Origin: Moringa oleifera
Taxonomy: Eukaryota; Streptophyta; Magnoliopsida; Brassicales; Moringaceae
Length of the DNA: 64,000 nt
Direction: 5' to 3'
NCBI GenBank assembly: GCA_021397835.1
Contig: JAJFZO010000566.1
Location: 3,286,001 to 3,350,000 of the forward strand
Positions 1 through 10,484 of this stretch are shown here, piece after piece (position 1 is the first letter of the stretch; the number at the start of each line of letters is the position of its first letter). The notes beneath the pieces are model-generated. The model was not told the origin of the DNA. It did not search any database and saw nothing but the letters and a program-made list of their open reading frames with translations. The position numbers and the translations under genes were made by a program.

Positions 1-247
1 CTTTCACTGTTCTCTTTACACGCCTCCTCTGTCTCGTCTAACATTTTTGATTCTTGGCATTGTGGCAGAGGCAGAGAGAGTTTGATCACAGCTAACTGTG
101 TGAACCCTAGCTCGGTGTTCACGTCGGAGCGGGAGAAAATCTCTCATTTGCGTTATTTGATTATTCACATTTTTACCCGTTAGTCTTTTTCTCTTGGAGT
201 CTGGCTTAGTGGGTAGTAATTCACTTGGAAGCTCCGTTTTTCGAGGG

Positions 248-295
248 ATGCATTTGGGTGAGGAAGTTATAAGATTGACGGCACAGAGTGGTTGA
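248..295 (+). other. Possible upstream ORF in the O-fucosyltransferase leader
   Basis: A 15-codon reading frame opens at an ATG at 248 and stops with TGA at 293-295, 13 bases before the main ATG at 309. It lies in a different frame from the main protein. If the transcript starts upstream of 248, ribosomes would meet this ATG first, and it could lower translation of the main frame. The transcription start is not visible, so this remains an inference. Confidence 0.35.
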
Positions 296-308
296 AGACA
301 GCCCTCAA

Positions 309-3300
309 ATGGGCGCGGCCAAAGCCTGGAGGTATAGTGTGATATCGGCGAACCTGGCTCTGTTACAGCAGAAAAACGGAGCGTACAGCGGCAGCGGCGC
401 TGGCGGCAAGCATGCATGCTGGAGGTTGCGATCCTCTGCCGCGCAGCCGAGGAAACCGATCTCGTGGTCGCTACTTTGTGGGGTGATGCTGTTCAGCTTG
501 GGACTGATTTCACTTTTCACGGGTCATGTGGCCTCTCATCTTGAATGGTACTCCCAGCAATTGGTGAAGCGCAGCTTGTACTCCAGATTGGTAACTTGCG
601 AAAAGAGACTCTTTCTTTTTTTGGTCCCTTAAATTTTGGTGAGAATGAGGTATAACCTGAATTGGAAGTGAAACTTTGACTAAAGGGTTGTCCTTTTAAG
701 ATAATTCCAGAAGCATTACTATGAAACTCATGCTTTATTTGTGTGGCTGCATATGAATGTATATGTTTTTATATATGTGTTTATTTGTTCCTGTGACTCA
801 AATTGTGTGGTCCTCCGCTTGCAATGAGTACTTTTGCTGCTCACTGGTCACTTCATCTCTTCGTCTCTTTTTTGGTGCTCTCATTGATGATATTTGTGGA
901 TGTTGGGACTGAGGTTCAAGTTTTCCGATGGGCTTATTCTGGATTCCTTTTTTGTCTCATGTGCTATGAATTAAAAGGATTTAAACGAAACATTGAATTA
1001 AAACTATAGTGGCTGTGAGTGGCTGTGGTTGAATTGGAGTGCTCTCTATTGTGTGAGTTCTTGCATCTGCATAATGATCAAGATTGGTGTTTTAATTGTC
1101 ATCAAAGCTCTTTTAGCCCGTTGCTTTTTATTTTTTAGGGAAATAAAAGCTCCGGGTTTAATGTCTTGTGGAGAGAGGAGAGAGATGAAGGACCATCCTA
1201 TTAAGTTCCAATTCTGCTTTGTGTTACTGCATTAACTGCCATATTCATTAGTGTACTTACAATGCAAACATTGTAGGATGGAGGTCGTCGTGAACCAATT
1301 GATATTTGGAAATCAAAATATTCAAAGTTCTTCTATGGATGCAGTGAAAGAGGTCATAAATTCGCCGGTAAGTAAATTTCTTAACTGTTTCTTCAAATTA
1401 CATCTTCTTGCAGTAGCTATCATTTTGGCCGTGAATTATGGAATTGCTGCTAATACTATTCCAGTGTCTTGCTTGTATGAATCCAAGCTGCTCTATCTGG
1501 ATCAGGAATTACTACCTGCTAGAAATTGGCTATTATATCTAATGCTGCTCTGCTGGTAGGGTGTCTCCTAAGTACGCGAAACTGTTTTTTTTTTTTTTTT
1601 TTCCACTTATGAGTGGTAATCTAGTAACTAATTGCACTTTTGACATTGTTGGCTTTCCTCTTTAAGATTCTCTTACAAAGATTAAGACATGATATGGTAT
1701 TCTAAGATTTCATGCTTCAGTTCTCCGCCTCTCTTTGTCTAGATGCTGCAGCTATGTCTATCAGCTTAGATCAGCTTCTTCTTTTTTTTTTTTAAATAAT
1801 CAAATGATATTGTATTATAGTCGGGGCAGCCTGCTTTTTAATGTCACTGCATGGTAGTTTCACGCCTTCTACTGAAAGAACATGGGAGAGAAGTGATCAT
1901 AGATACCACCAATATGACTTAAAGAGGATCGATCAAAGTTTCTGCATTTATTACTTGCTAACTTATCAAGTTTAGCGTTTAGGGTTTTTACCATTGCTGC
2001 TTTGGATTTATACTCTTTAGAGTTTCTCCCTCCTGCATTAAGTGTCATGAATCTGAATTCCTAGTGCTTTTGACTATATTAGTCACTGATTTTAATCCTT
2101 TTTTTCTTTTTTTTTCCTAAAAATTGCCATCATTGGAGGTGGAGGGAAATGAACATGGGTTCTTCCCTTTAAAGGGAGGTGTGGCTGCTAACTGGGGTTT
2201 TGCCTGCCACAAATTTTTTTTTTCCCCCCTTCTTTGGTGACCTTTGTTGACTGCTTTGCCTAGATTTGTTTGCGACATATCCCTTGAATATCAGGGGACA
2301 GAGGTAGTAACTTAGACTTATGCTTTTCCCTATTCTTTTGGCAATGTTAAAACCACTTTTCCAAAACAATTTTCATCTTTCAATGAAACTGAATGGAGCT
2401 TCTGCAACTTTTTATATTGTTGCAACCATCTTATTGATTTGGAATGATTTTCTGGTCTTGGTTTGTATTAGTGAAAACATAGAGTGAAACTGTTGATGCA
2501 TAGTTTTAATTTCATGTAACATTTGCTAGCATCATCATCTGGCTCAGAGCAGGATGTCTATTCTAGATCGATCCCCGGTCCATCTTCTGAAGATAAAAGT
2601 TACTTTTACATTTTAAGCTTCTGCTAGAGGCTGTCATTCTTTTATATTGCTTTGTCTGACTCTGACATTTTGATATTTAGCTGCTGTGAAAGAGCAATCA
2701 TCAAATGGCTATCTGCTTATTGCAGCTAGTGGGGGGCTCAACCAACAAAGAACAGGAGTAAGTGCCTTTTTTTTTTTTTTGAAAATTTTGGGGACTATTT
2801 TTCGCCTAAAACTATCTGGTAGAAGATCCCTCAATTGCATGACAGGTTAAAATATCTATCTGCATACATGTTATATACATATATATGATATATTCTCCAT
2901 ACGTATATTTGTTTGGTAAGTATTGCTTTAGCTGATCTTAGAGATGCAAGGTTCAGTGGGGATCTGAGCTAGTCTTCCCACTGAGATTTATTATTTCATT
3001 TCCATTATCTTTTCTTTATATAAACAATGATTTATTTGTGATGGACAGATAACAGATGCGGTAGTTGTTGCACGGATTCTAAATGCTACATTAGTTGTAC
3101 CTGAGTTGGATCATCATTCTTATTGGAAAGATGATAGGTACAATTAATGCTGCTATATATAACTGTTTCATTTACTATATATCGAATTTCCCCTTATAGA
3201 TGCATGTTTGACAGTCAACTTTAGCATAGTTGGTTAATGAAATTGACCTTAAATGTGTGCAGTGACTTTGCCAATGTTTTTGATGTTGATTGGTTCATTT

Positions 3301-6300
3301 CTTCCCTTGCCAAAGATGTGACTATTGTGAAAAGAGTTCCTAATAAAGTAATGCGTTCAATGGAGAAACCTCCGTACACCATGCGTGTGCCAAGGAAGTC
3401 CGCCCCTGAGTATTACCTAGATCAAGTGCTGCCAATACTTTTGAGGAGACGTGTAAGGGCACTATTCAATTTATAACTTATTTTCGATTATGTGCTTGTG
3501 CAGAGAATTTGCATTAACTATCTTTTCTTTGGTCTCGTTATCATTTTTAGTTATTATTCTGAGTTTTCTAAGTGTTAAGATTGTATGCTTCCTCTGAAAT
3601 GAGAATGCCCTTATTGCATAAAATTGTGAAGAATCAACTTTCAGATATTTATCGTAATCACTTAAATTTTCGTCGGTATTGTTCAATTGGTTCTGGTTCA
3701 TAGGCTTGGAAGCAATTAACAATTTGGAAACTTTGCAGGTTGTGCAACTGACGAAATTTGATTTTAGACTTGCAAATGACCTTGATGAAGAGCTTCAGAA
3801 GCTGCGATGCCGGGTCAATTACCATGCCTTAAGATTTACAAAACCTATACAGTCACTTGGTCAAAAAGTGGTCAAGAGAATGCGCAAGATGGCAAAACGA
3901 TTCATAGCAGTCCACTTGAGGTCTGTCCAGTAACTTAAAATGCATAGAATTAGAAGTCATAGTCTTTCGGAAATTTAGTATGCATGTGAAGCAATTTCTA
4001 CATCTGGTCAGATAGAGCACTAAATCTGATTGGAGGCAAGCGGACATCCTATCTCGTTCTTTTTTGCATATTATGTCCACAGTATATGGTTTATCAATGC
4101 TTGTGGCCTAATGTGAAAATAATCGTCTAATGTACTTCTCAGTAAATTGTAGATAATAACACCTGATAGGTGGGAAAATGTAAAAAGTTTGTCTTGTAAA
4201 GATATAGGTTCATACTGTTATTTATTGTATTCGGTAATATACAAACCAATAATTTACTTCAATCAAGCAATCAGATAAATGATAAATTAAACTAGATTTA
4301 CAATAACTTGTGACACGTGACACTGTACTTATGTTAGGTCGAGACTGGAGTTTGACTCTATATCCTTAGAAGACAAAATCACCCCACAATTGATGCTATT
4401 AGGTTGATAGTGAATATCTCTCAGCATACAACGAACCAACTTATGGTTGTTGTCTCTCAAACAAATTTTGTTTTTTTCGAAGAAAGAGGAAGAAAAAATG
4501 AGTTGGTTTTTTGTTTTTTTGGATGATAGAAATGGATATGAGGAAGGCTTTTTATAGATATCCAAAGGTGGCCTTTGAAGGAGGGTATCTTTCCAAAGAG
4601 ATGCATCCTAAAGAAAAAATGAGTTGGTTTTTTGTTTTTTTGGATGATAGAAATGGATATGAGGAAGGCTTTTTATAGATATCCAAAGGTGGCCTTTGAA
4701 GGAGGGTATCTTTCCAAAGAGATGCATCCTAAGAGAAAGGATGCATCTCGAATGGAAAGGCACCTTTCCATTCAAAAGGAACCAATACACTTTTCTATTC
4801 AAACATTTTTTTTTTGTTTTAAATTATCTTTTCCAATACATACATCCCTGTGAAGGACATTGCGTAGGTACTACTGTCCTCACAGTTAGGAAGTTAACTT
4901 TATATTGAATTCATAAAAAGAAAAGGAAAAGAGTAAAACGGTGGGATGTAAAACTGGATGTTATGTTGGTGTTGGTTGTTCAATGAGATAGAAGGCTGCA
5001 AAAACTAGCAAGTGATATGAGTATAAACTACCTTCTTATTTGGCTCCTACGCTCAATTATTTGATAGAGGACCTTACATTATCTAGTAACCATATTGTCT
5101 AAGTTCTTTTAAAGGTTAAGGACTTTGATGTCAATACTTATTTTCTGATTGAGTATATATACATCTACATATGGGAAACTTTACATATAGTTTCTTTGTG
5201 TAGGTGTTTATGTTTGCTTATGTGGCCAAAACCATTTTGATTACAGGTTTGAACCTGATATGCTAGCATTTTCTGGATGTTATTTTGGCGGCGGTGAAAA
5301 AGAGAGAAATGAGCTTGCAGAAATAAGAAAACGATGGGATACGTTACCTGTGAGATCACCAGGCTCTGTGATTTTCTGATTTCTTTCAATTTTTCTTAAC
5401 ATTTGTTTTTCTTCAACTTGAATCATTTTCTTCCTGATCTACTGTTCAACCTGAATGAGCTAAAATTGTGAGAGATTATGCGTTGTACGTTTTGTTTCCC
5501 CCTTTTTCTTTTCCCCTTCCTGAAAAGCGGTCATGGCATCTTCAAAGAATTACCAAAGGATGAAACAAGTTGTTCTTTCTTTAATTAATGTTATCATCTT
5601 TTCTCGTGGATATCTTGTATTTTGCAAATGAAATTTGCGCTTGAAAATTATTTTTACAGGATTTGAGTCCTGCTGAAGAGAGAAAGCGAGGGAAATGCCC
5701 TCTTACTCCTTATGAAGTGGGATTGATGTTGCGGGCTCTTGGTTTTTCTAATGACACATACCTTTATGTGGCATCTGGAGAAATATATGGTGGAGAAGAG
5801 ACTTTGCGGCCTCTGAGAGAGCTCTTCCCAAACTTCTACACAAAGGAGATGCTTGCTAATGATGAGCTGAAACCTTTTCTTCCGTTCTCTTCCCGACTTG
5901 CTGCCATTGACTACATTGTCTCCGATGAAAGTGATGTTTTTGTCACTAATAATAATGGAAATATGGCTAAGATTCTTGCTGGTCGGAGGTGAGAGCTCTA
6001 GTCCATTTTTTCTGTTATTGTGATAGAAAAAACAAAAATTAGAGATCAGTGTCAAGAATTTTACACAGGCTCAAAGAAACAAAATGCACAGAAATTAACA
6101 AGAACACTGACACACTGGAAAGAAAGTTTTCGATGGCATAAGTTTAAAAAAAATGTTTAGGAGTCAAATAGGGTTTGATTCCAAATCTCTAGAATAATCC
6201 TTTTGTGGCTTCAAAAACTTGGAACCTAAAGTGTCTTTTGAGATTTAAATTTGTGATCATTGTATTTATATGGCATTATCTGAATTCTTGCATGATTACA

Positions 6301-7275
6301 ATAGTCTATATTAGTGTCTGCTATCTTCCTCTGGATGAATCTATATTACAATTTGTTTGAGAGGGAGTGATCTAATTGGAAGTGGATGAGCTACACACAT
6401 GCCTCAGAAACTTGCCCACTGACCAATGATTTCTTATTAAGTTGTTCTGCAAGCTCTCTGCTACAATCATAAATATTGAATCAGATTGCCATCATGACAC
6501 CAGCCACACCTCCTCTCCCTACAAAATATCAACCACTTAGTTGAAACAGCTTCTGGGTTTTAGTCCAACCCATTGTCTGCGTCACCATTTATTGTATAAA
6601 CTCCTAGACTGCTGTGTTAGACCGTTGAGGACACAACACAGAGCCCTCCTTTCAATGGCAATATAAGAGGCATCTCAAGAGTTTGTGACCTTTGTTTGCA
6701 TGTTGTATGTCCTTGCAGAAGGAGAATAGGTTTCAGTATCCCATTTTGTGTATCTTAATGGATTTTTTACATCTAGAATCACCAGTTGTTGCAAGAAAGT
6801 TGTTTAAACTTCTTGAACTTGAATTTATATAATCTCTTTATTTTATTTTATTTTTTATTTTTTTGGGTATCTTGATTCACATGATATATTGTTTTCCATG
6901 GATTTTCTTCATTAATTATTACTTGATGATCAAAGGAGGTACATGGGGCATAAGAGGACCATCAGGCCAAATGCAAAGAAGCTCAGTGCTATCTTCTCCG
7001 AAAGAAACCGGATGGACTGGGATTCTTTTGCCAAAAAGGTAAAGTCATCCCAGAGAGGATTCATGGGTGAGCCAGATGAGATGAGACCAGGAAGGGGCGA
7101 GTTTCATGAATTTCCGTACCCTTGTATCTGCGAACAGCCACTCAGTCATGATAAAAGATTCAACGATAATGCTGATGAGGAGGAGAAGAGCCCAGACAGA
7201 CCTAGAAACAGAACCACGCCAGAAGAACCAGCATCTTCAGGAGATAATGAGGACGAAGATTTTTTCCTCGACTAG
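309..7275 (+). CDS. O-fucosyltransferase family protein (plant GDP-fucose protein O-fucosyltransferase-like), 9 coding exons
   Basis: Coding exons are 309-590, 1277-1367, 2681-2757, 3049-3137, 3263-3452, 3739-3920, 5247-5349, 5660-5988 and 6936-7275. They total 1,683 nt and 560 residues, and every join is GT-AG and in frame. The start at 309 is chosen because residues 50-75 then form one hydrophobic anchor (LLCGVMLFSLGLISLF) after a short basic tail, the type II topology of Golgi glycosyltransferases. Family hallmarks follow: DGGRREPIDIWKSKY from residue 95, IAASGGLNQQRTGITDAVVVA as the likely nucleotide-sugar fold entry, HLRFEPDM at residues 302-309 and LAGRRRY near the end of the core. The C-terminal tail is acidic and of low complexity. 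The family is known to transfer sugars from GDP- or UDP-sugars in the secretory pathway. The acceptor for this member cannot be read from sequence. It is most like the At4g16650 group, from memory. Intron 6 carries a duplication described separately. Confidence 0.93.
4491..4732. repeat. Perfect 121-bp tandem duplication in an intron
   Basis: Bases 4491-4611 are repeated directly as 4612-4732 with no difference that I can see. Both copies start with agaaaaaatgagttgg and end with gatgcatcctaa. The unit lies in intron 6 (3921-5246) of the O-fucosyltransferase gene. Identity across the full unit suggests a recent event, or an assembly or cloning artefact. Confidence 0.9.
4721..4772. repeat. Two adjacent 10-bp palindromes next to the 121-bp duplication
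   Basis: gatgcatcct (4721-4730) pairs perfectly with aggatgcatc (4738-4747) across a 7-base loop. Just after it, aatggaaagg (4751-4760) pairs perfectly with cctttccatt (4763-4772) across a 2-base loop. Side-by-side perfect stems inside an intron suggest a remnant of a small foldback (MITE-like) element. No matching outer terminal repeats or target duplication could be confirmed. Confidence 0.7.
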
Positions 7276-8931
7276 AGAAGGAAGAAAGCAAGAGACGCCC
7301 CTGGTTGATGCAGTGATCAGAGTCTAATTCATCAACGAGTCTGATATCAGCACGAAGGAGCTATTATATTACCTTACTGTCTCATCTGCTGTCAAATGAT
7401 ACATTGCCTGCACAAGTTTTACCAAGTGTGGCATCATAGCTAAGCATGCTCAGCTGAATCCAGTTTCTTTCAGATACTGTGATCCATGTACAGCAGATGG
7501 GAAGTTGGAGCTGCAATTGTTCATAAATAGTTTTTCTTGGTACGAAATAGGTTTTTAGGCATCCTAATATCATATTTACTGAGGCTTGTTTATCACGTGA
7601 TACTATTTAACTAAAGGGTATTTATATATTTCTTCTAATTTTTTGAAGAATATCCAATATGTGGCAAGCCATTTGCAATAAGCTGAACTTGTTTTGGTAG
7701 CTTGATTATATAATTGTAATGGAAAGAATAATTTTTTTAAAAAAAGTTTATTGTTAAAAATTTTAAAAATTTATGAAAGTAAATCGAGAATCAAATTTAA
7801 AATTAATAGATTGATTTAAAATGAAGAATATTATTTACCTGAGTAACTTTTTAAGTATTTTAACAACAAAAGTATATTTGATTTTTTATAATAATTTAAG
7901 TTAATATTTAATTTGATTATTTTTTATCAGGTTTAAAAATCTTTTACAGAAAATATATTTTTTAAAATTTTAAATGATATTTACTCTTAAATAAAATTAA
8001 TCATAAAAAATTAATAACTTCAAAACTAAAGTATGTGCAATGTGAAATAAGATATTAAATATTAAATGAGATATTTAATAATTTTATAAAAAATTAATTA
8101 TATAATTATTGATCATATTTAAATTTAGCACTTATATTTCACTTTGCTTTTATGTACATAACTAAGTAATTGATAAATATGTTACTTTATTTATAAATCA
8201 CATAAGTAATACATAAATTTTTTAGTTTTTTTTTAAAATTTAATCATATTTAATTTTACTTAAAGAAACACATGATTTTTTAAATAATTGTTAATATTTT
8301 TAATATGAGACTTAAAAAATGATATTTTTTTAATTACAATCCATATAAATTCATTATTACGATTATGTAGTTTACACCATGATTTTTTTTTTAAAACTTG
8401 AGTTATTATTTGATTTTGTGTATAAATTTAATATCTATTTTAATGTTATCCCGTTGTTGCATATTTTTATTGATATAGTAATTTTTTTAAAAAATTAAAA
8501 ATATAAAGATGTCATTTGCTCATTTACATTTATCTTTCTTCTACTTAATTTAAGGTAAAGACTACACCAGCATATCAAGATTTTTTTTAAAAAAAAAAAA
8601 CTTTGAGCAAATATCATTTTAAATATTAGGTTTTATTTTATTTTTTTCATCAAATTTTAATTTTTAAAATATTTTCAAAATTTTAGTGTATTTTGTTTAA
8701 ATTAGATTTTGACAAAAATAAATATATTTTTATTAGAATATTTTAAAAATACTTAAATAAAATTTACATTTTATTTTGATTTTATTTTTAAAATTTAAAC
8801 AATTTTTTATTAACAAATTATTTTTTATATTTTTTATTTTTGATAAATTTTAATTTTATATAAATTAATAAATTATAATTTATTTAAAAATATTTTAAAA
8901 TTTACAATTTAATTAAAACAACTTAACTTTT

Positions 8932-8971
<40 letters not shown>

Positions 8972-9780
8972 GCTAAAGTGTTGTAGTGATAAGGTGATAT
9001 TCAAATTCTTGTAATGTCCGGATTTTTAAGTGGGTAGGAGCATAAGTGCCTCAAACATTTGAGTTTAAATTGGATTCTGAGTTTATCACACAGATTTAGT
9101 GTTAAAGTTTTATATTTTTTTATGTATTATACAGAATAAAATTTATGTATATTATACTATTTAAAACTTTTTAATTTTTGACAATTAATTGATGTCTAAC
9201 TCTACTAAAAAATGCATAATTGTTGTAATTTGAAAAATATTTTAAGTATTTGTAAGGTTAAATATAAAAAATTTTAAATTAATTTTATTTTAAATTTAAA
9301 AACTTGATGTATCTATTAAATTGATTGATATTTAATTGTTTTAATTTGATTTAAATTAGATATTAATTTTAATGATAATAAAAAATTAAAAATATTTTTA
9401 TTATTAAAATATCAATATTTTATTTTGAATTTATTTTTTAATTAAATCAATTTCGTGATCATAATATAGAAGTTTTTGTAATAATAACTTAAATATAGGA
9501 GTTTCAAAATTTTTTATTTGAACAATTCTTTTACAAAAATTAATAATTAGATGTAAATTAATTTAAATTATAATATAAAATAATTTAAATTAAATTTTTA
9601 CACAATTAATATTTCAAAATATAAAATAAAAAAGAATGTAGTTTAATTTCTTAATATTTATTTATATTTTTAATGTGAAGCATTTAAAAATATTACTTTC
9701 CTAGTAATGTTTGACTTCTTAATAATCTGAGAAACTCTGCATCTCCAGCATACGGGCAGCATCACCAAACGTCTCATTTC
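7276..9780. other. 3' UTR and AT-rich intergenic spacer
   Basis: The first few hundred bases are likely the 3' UTR of the O-fucosyltransferase gene. From about 7.7 kb the sequence becomes very AT-rich, with long runs of A and T and no reading frame of note. A patch at about 8970-9110 is less AT-rich but non-coding and unrecognised. Part of 9230-9640 resembles the dispersed AT-rich repeat described near 42-44 kb, but only weakly. Confidence 0.6.
8935..8967. repeat. (TA)n microsatellite
   Basis: An uninterrupted TA dinucleotide run of about 33 bases in intergenic DNA. It is likely length-polymorphic. Confidence 0.9.
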
Positions 9781-9783
9781 TCT

Positions 9784-9858
9784 CCACGTGTACCTTTTTC
9801 CTCGTGGAGTGATACTATTGGTTATTTCTTATTCCACGTAGGTTTCCTAATTGCCACG
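9784..9858. promoter_or_regulatory. ER-stress promoter cluster: exact ERSE plus G-box and further CCACG motifs
   Basis: Read on the minus strand, 9803-9821 is CCAAT, nine bases, then CCACG. This is the exact ER-stress response element layout (CCAAT-N9-CCACG) bound by NF-Y with bZIP factors of the ATF6/bZIP28/bZIP60 type. Around it are a G-box CACGTG at 9785-9790, CCACG at 9834-9838 and CCACG at 9854-9858. The cluster ends about 630 bases before the ATG of the HDEL Hsp70 gene, a typical unfolded-protein-response target. Binding and activity are inferred from the motif and its position. Confidence 0.65.
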
Positions 9859-10484
9859 TCCATACAAATCCCACCTCGTATCTGTTAATTCCATTGAAGT
9901 AACAGGGAAGTCCTCACTTTCTCTCGACTTTTCTCCTCAAACGAACAGAAAACGGAACCTGCAGTTCGTCTTTCAGGGAATGCGATCTGTGCACAACTGG
10001 TCATTCCCTTTCTCGCTCTTGAGCTCATTTTTTTTTACCCCCTTTTAATAAGCTTATACTTCTCTCTCTCTCTCTGTTTAGTCTGTAATGTGCTTTTGTG
10101 CAATTTCTTCTTGGCGGAGTTTCTTTCCTATTGAAATTCTAACGATGCTTTCTTTGGCTTCTGAAAAAATGAGAATGGTTAGGAATTTTTTTTTAAATAT
10201 TTGCTTTTTGTTCCGTTGCGAAATTAGGAATATGAAAAGAGTCTTTGTACTATTTGTGCTTACTTGAACCTTGCTGTTAAGTTCTTTAAAGTTTAAACAG
10301 CATTTAAACCGGAATCTAATAGTTGTTTTTTTTTTTTTGTGTGATGTTTGGTTAATTTTCTTAGAGACCTGAAAGTTCACGCGCATTTATACCCTCTAAT
10401 TTTTTTTATTCATTCTCTTGTTGTTGTGCTCTGCAGACGAGCCTGCGAAACTTAAGATTAATATCACGATCGGGGACGAGAACG

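Noticed and set aside
16..417. Minus-strand open frame at the window start
   Set aside because: It overlaps the leader and first coding exon of the O-fucosyltransferase and shows no domain or splice support.
5654..6055. Minus-strand open frame opposite exon 8 of the O-fucosyltransferase
   Set aside because: The plus strand carries the conserved family sequence there; the antisense frame has no recognisable motif.
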